From contig WELA01002708.1 of NCBI GenBank assembly GCA_009602735.1, positions 186,001 through 250,000 on the forward strand: 64,000 bases of DNA. Direction: 5' to 3'. A program made the position numbers and the translations under genes. Below, one piece after another: positions 37,839 through 46,157 of the stretch. The notes beneath the pieces were generated by a model, which searched no databases, was not told the DNA's origin, and saw nothing but the letters and a program-made list of their open reading frames with translations. The DNA is from Mesotaenium endlicherianum (lineage: Eukaryota; Streptophyta; Zygnematophyceae; Zygnematales; Mesotaeniaceae). Numbering within the stretch: position 1 is the stretch's first letter; each line of letters begins with the position of its first letter.

Positions 37839-38753
37839 ATGCAACACAGTTCACATATACTCATGATCAAACCGGTGTGTTTCGATTTCAATACCGAAAC
37901 AGCTGTGAACAATAGTTTCCAGGTACAATCGAACGACGAAACATTACAGGAAAAAGCGGCTGCAGAGTTCGACCATTTTACCAACCTGTTGCTGGACAAT
38001 GGTATTGAACTGACTATTGTGCATGACACACCCGAACCGCATACGCCAGATTCTATTTTCCCCAATAACTGGATCTCTTTTCATACCAACGGCACCATCT
38101 GCCTCTACCCCATGTTTGCTGTGAACCGCAGGCAGGAAAGAAAACAACAAGTACTCGACCGCATCAACGAGCAATTCAAAGTGGCGGGTATAGTAGACCT
38201 CACTGGTTATGAAAACAATGGGCTTTTTTTAGAAGGTACCGGCAGCATGGTGCTCGACCGGGATCATGCCATTGCTTATGCCTGCCTCTCGCCCCGCACG
38301 AATGCTATTGTGCTGGACGACTGGTGCAAACGTTTCGGATACAGGGCTGTTCGTTTTACCGCAACCGATGCCAAAGGTATTCCCATCTATCATACCAACG
38401 TAATGATGTGTGTGGCGGATGTTTATGCAGTGATCTGTTTGGAAAGTATTGCCAGCAACACAGAAAAGCAACAAGTGGTGCAAGCTTTACAAAGCAGCGG
38501 CAAAGAGATCATCGATATCAGCTTTGAACAGATGAATCGTTTTGCGGGGAATATGCTACAGGTACACAACAAGTACGGTCAGCATTTCCTGGTGATGTCG
38601 TCACAGGCTTTTCATAGCTTAACAAAAGAACAGGTACAAAAACTGGAATCGTTCAATCCCATCCTGCATGCCGATATTACTACCATTGAAACCAATGGCG
38701 GTGGCAGCGCCCGTTGTATGATGGCCGAAGTTTTTCTTCCTACAAAAAGCTGA
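37839..38753 (+). CDS. ctlX: Citrulline-utilisation hydrolase CtlX-like
   Basis: The 304-residue protein is of the amidinotransferase/DDAH type: HILMIKPVCFDFNTETAVNNSFQ at the N-terminus, DSIFPNNWISFH near 67-78, EGTGSMVLDR near 131-140, YHTNVMM near 184-190, and a C-terminal GGGSARCMMAEVF with the catalytic Cys near 293. CtlX-type enzymes hydrolyse citrulline to ornithine, CO2 and ammonia. It sits 5 nt downstream of the arginine deiminase-like gene and overlaps the convergent RmlD-like gene by 14 nt. Confidence 0.88.
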   Translation: MQHSSHILMIKPVCFDFNTETAVNNSFQVQSNDETLQEKAAAEFDHFTNLLLDNGIELTIVHDTPEPHTPDSIFPNNWISFHTNGTICLYPMFAVNRRQERKQQVLDRINEQFKVAGIVDLTGYENNGLFLEGTGSMVLDRDHAIAYACLSPRTNAIVLDDWCKRFGYRAVRFTATDAKGIPIYHTNVMMCVADVYAVICLESIASNTEKQQVVQALQSSGKEIIDISFEQMNRFAGNMLQVHNKYGQHFLVMSSQAFHSLTKEQVQKLESFNPILHADITTIETNGGGSARCMMAEVFLPTKS

Positions 38754-39621
38754 GCTTTACGCCTTCTTCAAAATCAACCGGCGCATAACCTAATTCGCGG
38801 ATGGCTTTGCTGATCTTCAATCCCGAGCGTTTGGCCCTGCGCACCGGCTCGGGGAAAGTATCGGAAGTAACGGGTTGGATCAACGCACTGTTGAGCCCCA
38901 ATGTCTTTGCCACAGTAAGCGCCATCTCATAAGGCGATACAATGTTCTTACCGGCCAGGTGGTACACACCTCTTGTATGATGTTCTATGATCTGCGTAAT
39001 ACCCAGACAGAGATCGCCCACATAAGTCGGCGTACGTTGTTGATCGGTTACTACTTTAATGGCCTTGCCTTGTTCCAGGTTGTTCTTCACCCAGTGTAAA
39101 AAACTGGGACGCATACCTTCGAGACATTTGCCATAAATGAAGACCGGTCGCACAATACAGTGATCCAATACACTTTGTTGCAGCAGTTGTTCTGCCCGCA
39201 ACTTGCTTTCTCCATAGAAATTCAACGGTCCGGGTTCATCGTCTTCACTATGAGGGCCATCTTCCCCAAAAATGAAATCCGTAGAAATATATACAAAATG
39301 CGAATTTGTATTTTTAGCCGCATCTGCCAGGTAACGGGTAGCTTCTACATTGTATGCAAGGCATTTTTCAGTATCTGCATTGCACTCATCGGGTTTGCTC
39401 AACGCCGCAGTATGTACGATGGCATCGGGCATCAAATCGCGAATTATTTGCGTTACTGTACGAACATCCGTTAGTTCCAGTGAATGGTAACAAATATTTT
39501 TCACGGGTGAAAACCTGCTCTCTCCCCGTGAGAGTGCATGCACTTCAAACCCTTTACCAGCAAGGGATAGCGACAAATGCCGACCTAAAAATCCGTTAGA
39601 ACCCGTTACAATTATTTTCAT
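38740..39621 (-). CDS. RmlD-like NAD(P)-dependent sugar-nucleotide reductase/epimerase (SDR)
   Basis: The 293-residue protein has the Rossmann motif TGSNGFLGRHL near 6-16, AIVHTAALSKPDEC near 70-83, and the catalytic Tyr-x-x-x-Lys in FYGESKLRAEQLL near 134-146. It belongs to the extended SDR family close to dTDP-4-dehydrorhamnose reductase. There are no rmlA, rmlB or rmlC genes nearby, so the substrate is open. The gene is alone on its strand between ctlX and pfkA. Confidence 0.9.
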   Translation of the reverse strand: MKIIVTGSNGFLGRHLSLSLAGKGFEVHALSRGESRFSPVKNICYHSLELTDVRTVTQIIRDLMPDAIVHTAALSKPDECNADTEKCLAYNVEATRYLADAAKNTNSHFVYISTDFIFGEDGPHSEDDEPGPLNFYGESKLRAEQLLQQSVLDHCIVRPVFIYGKCLEGMRPSFLHWVKNNLEQGKAIKVVTDQQRTPTYVGDLCLGITQIIEHHTRGVYHLAGKNIVSPYEMALTVAKTLGLNSALIQPVTSDTFPEPVRRAKRSGLKISKAIRELGYAPVDFEEGVKLSFL

Positions 39622-39661
39622 TTTACAAGATTACTAATAATATGCAATTCACTATCCGAAC

Positions 39662-39691
39662 TTGGCATTTACTATCAAATGCTTATTTTTG
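39662..39691 (+). promoter_or_regulatory. Promoter of pfkA-pyk
   Basis: TTG (39662-39664), a 19-nt spacer and TATTTTTG (39684-39691) match the Bacteroidota sigma-A type promoter. The leader to the ATG at 39782 is about 85 nt and contains no recognised structure. Confidence 0.6.
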
Positions 39692-39781
39692 AAACTCCGT
39701 GTAGCAAGTACACTTTTAGTGGTTACAGGAACAAATATCAAAACCCATTAGTCGCATTAAAGAAGAATCGCATATCTAAAA

Positions 39782-40768
39782 ATGTCTGCAAGAAAAGTTA
39801 CTAAGATTGGCGTACTGACCTCAGGAGGAGACGCCCCGGGTATGAATGCAGCCGTGAGAGCTGTAGTCAGAACCGGTATTTATCATGGATTGGAAGTGTT
39901 CGGAATCATACGCGGTTACAGCGGAATGATAGATGACGACATTATCCCCATGGATTCCCGTTCTGTTGCCAATATCATCCAACGCGGCGGAACCATTCTC
40001 AAAACAGCCCGGTGCAAAGAATTTTTTGAACACGAAGGCCGTAAAAAAGCCTTTGAGAACCTCAAGAAAAAAGGGATTGACGGATTGGTGATCATTGGCG
40101 GCGATGGCAGTTTCCGTGGCGCGCAAAAGTTCAGCAACGAATTCGATATACCCTGTATTGGTTTGCCCGGCACCATTGATAAAGATATTGCCGGTACCGA
40201 TTTTACCATTGGATTCGACACAGCGGTAAATACGGCCGTGGATGCCATTGACAAGATCAGGGATACTGCCGACGCGCACGACCGTTTATTCATTGTGGAA
40301 GTGATGGGCCGCGATGCCGGTTATATTGCGTTGCATAGTGGTATCGCTACAGGCGCTGAGAATATCCTCATTCCTGAGAGCAAGACCGATATGGAAGAAC
40401 TGGTCCATTCGCTCACCGAAAAAGAAAAGCGAAAGAAACTCGTGAACCTGGTGGTGGTAGCCGAAGGCGATGAATTCGGTGGCGCCAATGAAGTGGCGGC
40501 CGTTATCAAAAAGCGCATACCTCAAGCCGATGTACGGGTTTGTATCCTGGGCCATATCCAGCGTGGCGGCTCTCCTACCTGTCTCGACAGGCTCATTGCC
40601 AGCCGCATGGGCTATCATGCAGTGGAATGCCTGCTCACCGGCAAGCACAATGTAATGGTAGGCATCGTAAACAACAACCTGTATTATACACCGCTTGACA
40701 ATGCCATCAAGGCCAAACAAAAAATATCGGAAGAATGGCTGAAGATCGTGAAGATACTCGCCAGCTAA
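39782..40768 (+). CDS. pfkA: 6-phosphofructokinase
   Basis: The 328-residue enzyme has the ATP-binding GVLTSGGDAPGMNAAVRAVVR near 10-30, GGDGSFRGA near 105-113, the catalytic PGTIDKD near 126-132, EVMGRDAGYIALHSG near 170-184 and a substrate-binding GHIQRGGSPTCLDR near 250-263. It phosphorylates fructose 6-phosphate with ATP, the committed step of glycolysis. Length and motifs are typical of the allosteric bacterial type. Pyruvate kinase follows 39 nt downstream, so both are likely in one operon. Confidence 0.97.
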   Translation: MSARKVTKIGVLTSGGDAPGMNAAVRAVVRTGIYHGLEVFGIIRGYSGMIDDDIIPMDSRSVANIIQRGGTILKTARCKEFFEHEGRKKAFENLKKKGIDGLVIIGGDGSFRGAQKFSNEFDIPCIGLPGTIDKDIAGTDFTIGFDTAVNTAVDAIDKIRDTADAHDRLFIVEVMGRDAGYIALHSGIATGAENILIPESKTDMEELVHSLTEKEKRKKLVNLVVVAEGDEFGGANEVAAVIKKRIPQADVRVCILGHIQRGGSPTCLDRLIASRMGYHAVECLLTGKHNVMVGIVNNNLYYTPLDNAIKAKQKISEEWLKIVKILAS

Positions 40769-40807
40769 ACACTAACCCATTTATTTCACCCCCCAACTGA
40801 ATAAAAA

Positions 40808-42298
40808 ATGTCAAAGAATATAGATAAGTACCTGCACAAGGATATGAACAAAGAAGCGGGTATCGACCATGTAAACCATCGTACCAAGATCGTAGCTACC
40901 GTGGGTCCCGCTTGCGATACATACGAAAAACTGCTTGAATTGGTACAGGCAGGTGTGAATGTTTTCAGGCTCAACTTCTCGCATGGCAGTCATGAAGACA
41001 AGGCGCGCATCATTGAACATATCCGCAACATCAACAAAACCCAGCCTTATAATATTTCCATCCTGGCCGATTTGCAGGGCCCCAAGCTCCGTGTAGGTGA
41101 GATCTTAAACAACGCGTTGGAAGTGAAAGTGGGCGATATCCTCACATTCACCAATGAAAAATGTATCGGCACGCTGGAGAAGATCTATGTTTCTTATCCC
41201 AACCTGGCCGGCGACGTAACAATCGGCAACATCATCCTGATAGACGATGGCAAACTGGAAGTGAAAGTAGTGAGCATTGAAAAGAACGGCGATGTAAAAG
41301 TAGTGGTAACGCTGGGCGGTATCCTTTCTTCCAAGAAAGGGATCAACCTTCCTGATACCAAAATCTCTTTGCCTGCGTTGACCGAGAAAGACCTGGCTGA
41401 CCTGGAATTCATCATTGAACAAAAATGCGACTGGGTAGCGTTGAGTTTTGTACGCAGTGTGAACGATATTGTTGACCTGAAGAGAAGACTCAGGGAGAAA
41501 CAAAGCAAGAGCAAGATTATTGCTAAAATTGAAAAACCCGAAGCACTCACCAATATCCGTGACATCATTGTAGAAAGCGATGGTATCATGGTGGCCCGTG
41601 GCGACCTGGGTGTGGAACTGCCCGTAGAGCGTATTCCGCTGATCCAGAAAGAACTGATCCGTAAATGCCTCCACCGCGCCAAGCCGGTGATTGTGGCTAC
41701 ACAGATGATGGAAAGCATGATCGACCGCGTAAAACCCAACCGCAGTGAGATCACCGACGTGGCCAATGCCGTACTGGAAGGTGCCGATGCGGTGATGTTG
41801 AGCGGTGAGACCGCTACCGGCCAGCACCCTGCACTGGTAGTACAAACCATGCGCAAGATCATCATGGAAGTAGAAAGCAAAGAATACCGTTACAACCGTT
41901 CGGAAGACCTGAAACCGCAACCCCACTCTCCTTCTTTCCACAGCGATGCCGTTTGCTACAATGCCTGTAAGATCTCTGAAGACGTGCAAGCCAAAGCATT
42001 GATTGGTATGACGCAGAGTGGTTATACCGCCTTCATGCTGAGCAGCTATCGCCCATCTTCTCCGCTGTATATCTTCACCAAGGAAAAAACACTGGTGAAC
42101 CAACTGAGCCTCAGTTGGGGTGTACGTGCTTTCTATTATGCAGAAGAAGACAGCCTGGACGATATCATTTTTGACCAGATCAATATCCTCAAAGAGCGTG
42201 GTTTTGTCAATACCAATGATGTGGTGGTGAATACTGGAAGCACGCCGGTGCACCTGCACCTTCCTACCAATATCATCAAGATAACCAAAGCAGAATAA
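40808..42298 (+). CDS. pyk: Pyruvate kinase
   Basis: The 496-residue enzyme shows KIVATVGPACDTYEKL near 26-41, RLNFSHGSHEDK near 56-67, LADLQGPKLRVGE near 88-100, KIEKPEAL near 240-247, the signature MVARGDLGVELP near 259-270, ATQMMESMI, and the C-terminal ADAVMLSGETATGQHP. An allosteric C-terminal domain follows. It converts phosphoenolpyruvate and ADP into pyruvate and ATP. It is cotranscribed with pfkA, and a strong hairpin follows the stop. Confidence 0.97.
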   Translation: MSKNIDKYLHKDMNKEAGIDHVNHRTKIVATVGPACDTYEKLLELVQAGVNVFRLNFSHGSHEDKARIIEHIRNINKTQPYNISILADLQGPKLRVGEILNNALEVKVGDILTFTNEKCIGTLEKIYVSYPNLAGDVTIGNIILIDDGKLEVKVVSIEKNGDVKVVVTLGGILSSKKGINLPDTKISLPALTEKDLADLEFIIEQKCDWVALSFVRSVNDIVDLKRRLREKQSKSKIIAKIEKPEALTNIRDIIVESDGIMVARGDLGVELPVERIPLIQKELIRKCLHRAKPVIVATQMMESMIDRVKPNRSEITDVANAVLEGADAVMLSGETATGQHPALVVQTMRKIIMEVESKEYRYNRSEDLKPQPHSPSFHSDAVCYNACKISEDVQAKALIGMTQSGYTAFMLSSYRPSSPLYIFTKEKTLVNQLSLSWGVRAFYYAEEDSLDDIIFDQINILKERGFVNTNDVVVNTGSTPVHLHLPTNIIKITKAE

Positions 42299-42312
42299 GC
42301 TGATATCATCTT

Positions 42313-42352
42313 ATTAAAAAGCTCACTGTAATCACAGATGGGCTTTTTTAAT
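42313..42352 (+). terminator. Terminator of pfkA-pyk
   Basis: ATTAAAAAGC (42313-42322) pairs with GCTTTTTTAAT (42342-42352), and an inner CTGT/ACAG stem adds to it. The right arm supplies the T-run. It is 14 nt after the pyk stop. Confidence 0.75.
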
Positions 42353-42452
42353 GCCATTTACACACGCAAACGATTGTGCCTTTTAATGTTTCAACTCCAG
42401 ATTGTTAGAAAGAGGCTGTACATTAGCAGCATTCTTTAACCATATTCACGTC

Positions 42453-44084
42453 ATGAAAAAAACATTGCTAGCTTTATTGATGCTTCCGCTGATGCAGTTA
42501 CAAGCACAAAGTGTAAACATCATTCCCCAACCGGCCAAGATGGAAGTTGGGCAGGGTCATTTTACGATTGATGCCAATACCAAGATCATTGTAATTGGCG
42601 CCGGGATGGAAAAATCTGCCCGTTTCCTGAATGATTACCTGCAAAAATTTTATGGGTTCAATTTAAAGGTGATCAAAGGCAAAGCTGCTTCGGGCATTGT
42701 GCTGAAGCAGGCCGCCATGACAGACGGTGTGGATGGCGCTTATACCATGAACATCGACAAAAGCGGTGTAACCATTGCCGGTCATACTGAGAATGGTACA
42801 TTTTATGGCATCCAGTCGCTCATTCAATTATTACCGCTGGAAAAAAGCAAAACATTCACTGTTCCTTTTCTCAGCATAGAAGACAGGCCCCGCTTCGCAT
42901 ACCGCGGTATGCACCTCGATGTGGGCCGTCATTTCTTCCCCGTTGATTTCATTAAAAAATACATCGACTTCATTGCCATGTACAAGCTCAACACTTTCCA
43001 CTGGCATTTAACGGAAGACCAGGGATGGCGTATTGAGATCAGGCAATATCCCCGTCTTACATCGGTGGGCGGTTTCAGGAACGGTACCATCATTGGCCGT
43101 TATCCCGGTAAAGGAAACGATGGCATCCGTCGTGGTGGTTTTTATACCCAGCAACAGGTGAAAGAAATTGTGAAATACGCGAGTGACCGTTACATCACCG
43201 TGATCCCCGAGATTGAATTGCCCGGTCACTCTTCTGCCGCTATCGCCGCTTACCCGCAACTGAGCTGCTTCCCAGATGAGTCTACCAAACATCCCGCCAA
43301 GACCGCATGGCATGGTGATTCTACCGGTAAGCAAGTGCAGCAGGTTTGGGGCGTATTCCCCGATGTGTTTGCTCCTACCGAGTATACATTCAAGTTCCTG
43401 GAAAACGTACTGGATGAAGTGATCGCTTTGTTCCCCAGCAAATACATCCATATCGGCGGCGATGAGTGCCCCAAAGAAAGCTGGAAGCGTTCTGCTTTCT
43501 GCCAGCAACTGATCAAGGAAAAAGAGTTGAAAGACGAGCATGGCCTGCAGAGTTATTTTATCCAGCGTATTGAAAAATACCTGAACAGCAAAGGAAGGCA
43601 GATCATCGGCTGGGATGAGATATTGGAAGGCGGTCTCGCGCCCAATGCCACTGTCATGAGCTGGCGCGGCGAGCAGGGCGGTATTGAAGCTGCCAGGCAA
43701 AAACACAATGTGATCATGACGCCCGGCGGATGGATGTATTTCGACCATTCTCAGGATAAGAAAGAAGACTCTGTTACCATCGGCGGATATACCACCGTTC
43801 AGAAAGTGTACAGCTATGAGCCCATACCCAAAGAGTTGTCGGCCGAAGATGCAAAATATGTATTGGGTGCACAGGCGAATATATGGACTGAGTACATGAA
43901 CAATGTATCCAAAGTAGAGTACATGATCTTCCCGCGCATGAGCGCCCTGAGTGAAGTGCTCTGGAGCCAGCAATCACAGCGCAACTGGAATCGGTTCGAT
44001 CAGAAACTGCGCGCCGAGTTCAAGCGTTACGACTGGTGGAAAGTGAATTACAGCAAGGCTTATTTCGATCCTGCTAATAACTAA
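42453..44084 (+). CDS. Beta-N-acetylhexosaminidase, GH20, exported
   Basis: The 543-residue protein starts with a signal peptide (MKKTLLALLMLPLMQLQAQ). It has the GH20 helper domain (about 20-150) and a TIM barrel with FAYRGMHLDVGRHFFPVDFIKKYID, FHWHLTEDQGWRIEI and the catalytic pair D337-E338 in IHIGGDECPKESW. WDEILEGGLAPNATVMSWRG and the terminal W-rich part complete the site. It removes terminal GlcNAc/GalNAc from chitooligosaccharides or glycans in the periplasm. The TTG start at 42402 was rejected. The NagB/PIG-L gene 85 nt downstream fits use of the released GlcNAc. Confidence 0.95.
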   Translation: MKKTLLALLMLPLMQLQAQSVNIIPQPAKMEVGQGHFTIDANTKIIVIGAGMEKSARFLNDYLQKFYGFNLKVIKGKAASGIVLKQAAMTDGVDGAYTMNIDKSGVTIAGHTENGTFYGIQSLIQLLPLEKSKTFTVPFLSIEDRPRFAYRGMHLDVGRHFFPVDFIKKYIDFIAMYKLNTFHWHLTEDQGWRIEIRQYPRLTSVGGFRNGTIIGRYPGKGNDGIRRGGFYTQQQVKEIVKYASDRYITVIPEIELPGHSSAAIAAYPQLSCFPDESTKHPAKTAWHGDSTGKQVQQVWGVFPDVFAPTEYTFKFLENVLDEVIALFPSKYIHIGGDECPKESWKRSAFCQQLIKEKELKDEHGLQSYFIQRIEKYLNSKGRQIIGWDEILEGGLAPNATVMSWRGEQGGIEAARQKHNVIMTPGGWMYFDHSQDKKEDSVTIGGYTTVQKVYSYEPIPKELSAEDAKYVLGAQANIWTEYMNNVSKVEYMIFPRMSALSEVLWSQQSQRNWNRFDQKLRAEFKRYDWWKVNYSKAYFDPANN

Positions 44085-44169
44085 CACCAAATCATTTCTT
44101 TTCTATCTTCAAAAGAGCGTGTACTTTAGCGAACCGTAAAAAACACTACACTACAAACACCTCACTAAC

Positions 44170-46068
44170 ATGGTTGATTCATTCGAAAAAATCGCGGTTG
44201 CCATTTACCCCAGTTCCAAAGATGGTTCGCGTTACGTTGCGCAGCAGATCGCTCAGCTCATCCGCGAGAAGCAAAAAAACAACCAGCTTTGCGTGCTGGG
44301 TCTCGCTACCGGCTCCACCCCCATCAGCATGTATGCCGAATTGGTTCGCCTGCACCGCGAAGAAGGGTTGAGTTTTAAGAATGTGGTCAGCTTCAATCTC
44401 GATGAATATTATCCTATTGAAAAAGATGCATTCCAGAGTTACTGGAGTTTTATGCATCGCCACCTGTTCAATCATGTAGACATTGACCCTGCCAATATTC
44501 ACATACCCGATGCCAACTGGCCCAAAGAAGAGATCAAAAAGCACTGCGCTTTCTATGAAGAAGCTATTGAAAAACTCGGAGGTGTAGACCTGCAAATATT
44601 GGGTATCGGTAACAACGGACACATTGGTTTCAACGAGCCCGGTTCCAGCATCTATTCCAAAACCAGGCTGGTTAATCTCGATAACGGCACGCGTTTGGCC
44701 AATGCTTACGAATTCCAGAACATGTCTAAAGTGCCCAGGCTGGCCATCACCATGGGCATCAGCACCATCCTCAAAGCCAAGCGCATTTTACTGATGGCAT
44801 GGGGTATGAAAAGCGCCATCGTAGCCAAAGCAGTAGAAGGACATGTGACCGAGCAGGTGCCCGCAAGCATTCTGCAACAACATGGCGATTGCACATTTGT
44901 GATTGATGAACCTGCTGCGCAGGAATTGACCCGCATCAAATATCCCTGGCTCGCAGGTGAAATCGAATGGACTTCGCAGATGATCAAAAAAGCGGTAGTG
45001 AACCTGGGTCTCAAGTTGAAAAAATCTGTATTGAGTTTAACCGCTCACGACTATAACGAGCACGGCCTTTCTGATCTGCTGGTTGAAAAAGGCGATTCCT
45101 ATGAGATCAACCTGCAGGTATTCTATATGTTGCGCGACAGCCTCACAGGCTGGCCTGGAGGCAAGCCTGGTGTAGTGTTACCCACGCATCCGGAAAGAAG
45201 CGAACCTTATCCTAAAAAATGCCTCATCTTCTCCCCGCACCCCGATGATGATATCATTAGCATGGGAGGTACGTTCATGCGCCTGCACGACCAGGGGCAT
45301 GAGGTACACGTAGCTTACCAGACCAGCGGTAACATTGCGGTGACCGATGAATTCGTTACCCGTTTCCTCGATTTTGCAGTTGGTTTTGAAGATATGTTTG
45401 GTATCGATAACAACAAGAGCCAGCAAATACTTTCAGCGGCACGTACCTTCCTGGCATCTAAGAAAAAAGACGAATCCGACACTTCTGAAATACGCGCCAT
45501 CAAAGGGTTGATCCGCCGTTGCGAAGCCAAAGCTACCTGCCGCTATGTAGGTCTTACTGATGACCGTTGTCATTTCATGAACCTGCCTTTCTATGAAACA
45601 GGTACTGTAGAGAAAAAACCCATGAGCGAAACAGATGTACAGATCACCATGGAGTTGCTGCGCAAATTAAAACCGCACCAGATCTATTGTGCGGGCGATC
45701 TGGCCGACCCGCATGGCACGCACAAAGTTTGTCTCGATATTATTTTTGAAAGCATGCACCGCCTCAAAGCTGCCGGCGAATCCTGGATAAAAGATTGCTG
45801 GGTATGGTTGTACAAAGGCGCATGGCAGGAATGGGATATTTCAGAAATAGAGATGGCCATTCCTATGAGTCCCGACCAGGTAATGAAAAAACGTTTTGGC
45901 ATCTTCATTCACCAGTCGCAGAAAGACATGGTTCCCTTCCAGGGTACCGACAGCCGCGAATTCTGGCAAAGAGCGGAAGACCGGAATGCCAATACCGCCA
46001 ACCTCTACGCTGAATTGGGCATGACCAAGTATGCGGCGATGGAAGCTTTCGTTAGATGGCATTATTAG
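44170..46068 (+). CDS. nagB: Glucosamine-6-phosphate deaminase fused to PIG-L/LmbE deacetylase
   Basis: The 632-residue product has a NagB part (about 1-270) with GLATGSTPISMY near 44-55, NLDEYYPI near 77-84, GIGNNGHIGFNEPGS near 143-157 and WGMKSAIVAKAVEG near 214-227. A linker leads to a PIG-L domain from about 345. Its zinc motif is SPHPDDD near 355-361, with a later HGTH (DPHGTHKVC). NagB converts GlcN-6-P to fructose 6-phosphate and ammonia. PIG-L enzymes deacetylate GlcNAc derivatives, so one polypeptide could carry out two steps. It is found in this fused form in Bacteroidota by family knowledge. A 27-bp palindrome follows its stop. Confidence 0.94.
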   Translation: MVDSFEKIAVAIYPSSKDGSRYVAQQIAQLIREKQKNNQLCVLGLATGSTPISMYAELVRLHREEGLSFKNVVSFNLDEYYPIEKDAFQSYWSFMHRHLFNHVDIDPANIHIPDANWPKEEIKKHCAFYEEAIEKLGGVDLQILGIGNNGHIGFNEPGSSIYSKTRLVNLDNGTRLANAYEFQNMSKVPRLAITMGISTILKAKRILLMAWGMKSAIVAKAVEGHVTEQVPASILQQHGDCTFVIDEPAAQELTRIKYPWLAGEIEWTSQMIKKAVVNLGLKLKKSVLSLTAHDYNEHGLSDLLVEKGDSYEINLQVFYMLRDSLTGWPGGKPGVVLPTHPERSEPYPKKCLIFSPHPDDDIISMGGTFMRLHDQGHEVHVAYQTSGNIAVTDEFVTRFLDFAVGFEDMFGIDNNKSQQILSAARTFLASKKKDESDTSEIRAIKGLIRRCEAKATCRYVGLTDDRCHFMNLPFYETGTVEKKPMSETDVQITMELLRKLKPHQIYCAGDLADPHGTHKVCLDIIFESMHRLKAAGESWIKDCWVWLYKGAWQEWDISEIEMAIPMSPDQVMKKRFGIFIHQSQKDMVPFQGTDSREFWQRAEDRNANTANLYAELGMTKYAAMEAFVRWHY

Positions 46069-46070
46069 AT

Positions 46071-46135
46071 GTTAGATGACAGTTGTTAGTTGTTAGAATT
46101 ATTCCCTATCTAACAACTAACAACTGTCATCTAAC
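46071..46135. repeat. Palindromic repeat, copy D (perfect 27-bp stem)
   Basis: Arms 46071-46097 and 46109-46135 are perfectly complementary over 27 nt with an 11-nt loop. The upstream TAG stop (46066-46068) is part of the same TAGATGTTAG wording as in copy C. Inside each arm the AGTTGTT unit is repeated, which suggests stem growth by duplication. Confidence 0.92.
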
Positions 46136-46145
46136 AACTCTTACG

Positions 46146-46153
46146 TACTTTTG
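46146..46153 (+). promoter_or_regulatory. -7 box of the PAP2-type gene, 4 nt from the start codon
   Basis: TACTTTTG is a full TAnnTTTG match, followed by TCCG and the ATG at 46158. It is the third case in the window with exactly 4 nt between box and ATG. Confidence 0.5.
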
Positions 46154-46157
46154 TCCG

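Noticed and set aside
41105-42259. 384-codon minus-strand frame opposite pyk
   Set aside because: Antisense of a highly conserved pyruvate kinase; no domain or start support.
43008-43973. 321-codon minus-strand frame opposite the GH20 gene
   Set aside because: Shadow of a GH20 enzyme with intact catalytic residues.
46083-46157. Longer start for the PAP2-type gene
   Set aside because: It would translate through the palindromic repeat; the ATG at 46158 has its own -7 box.
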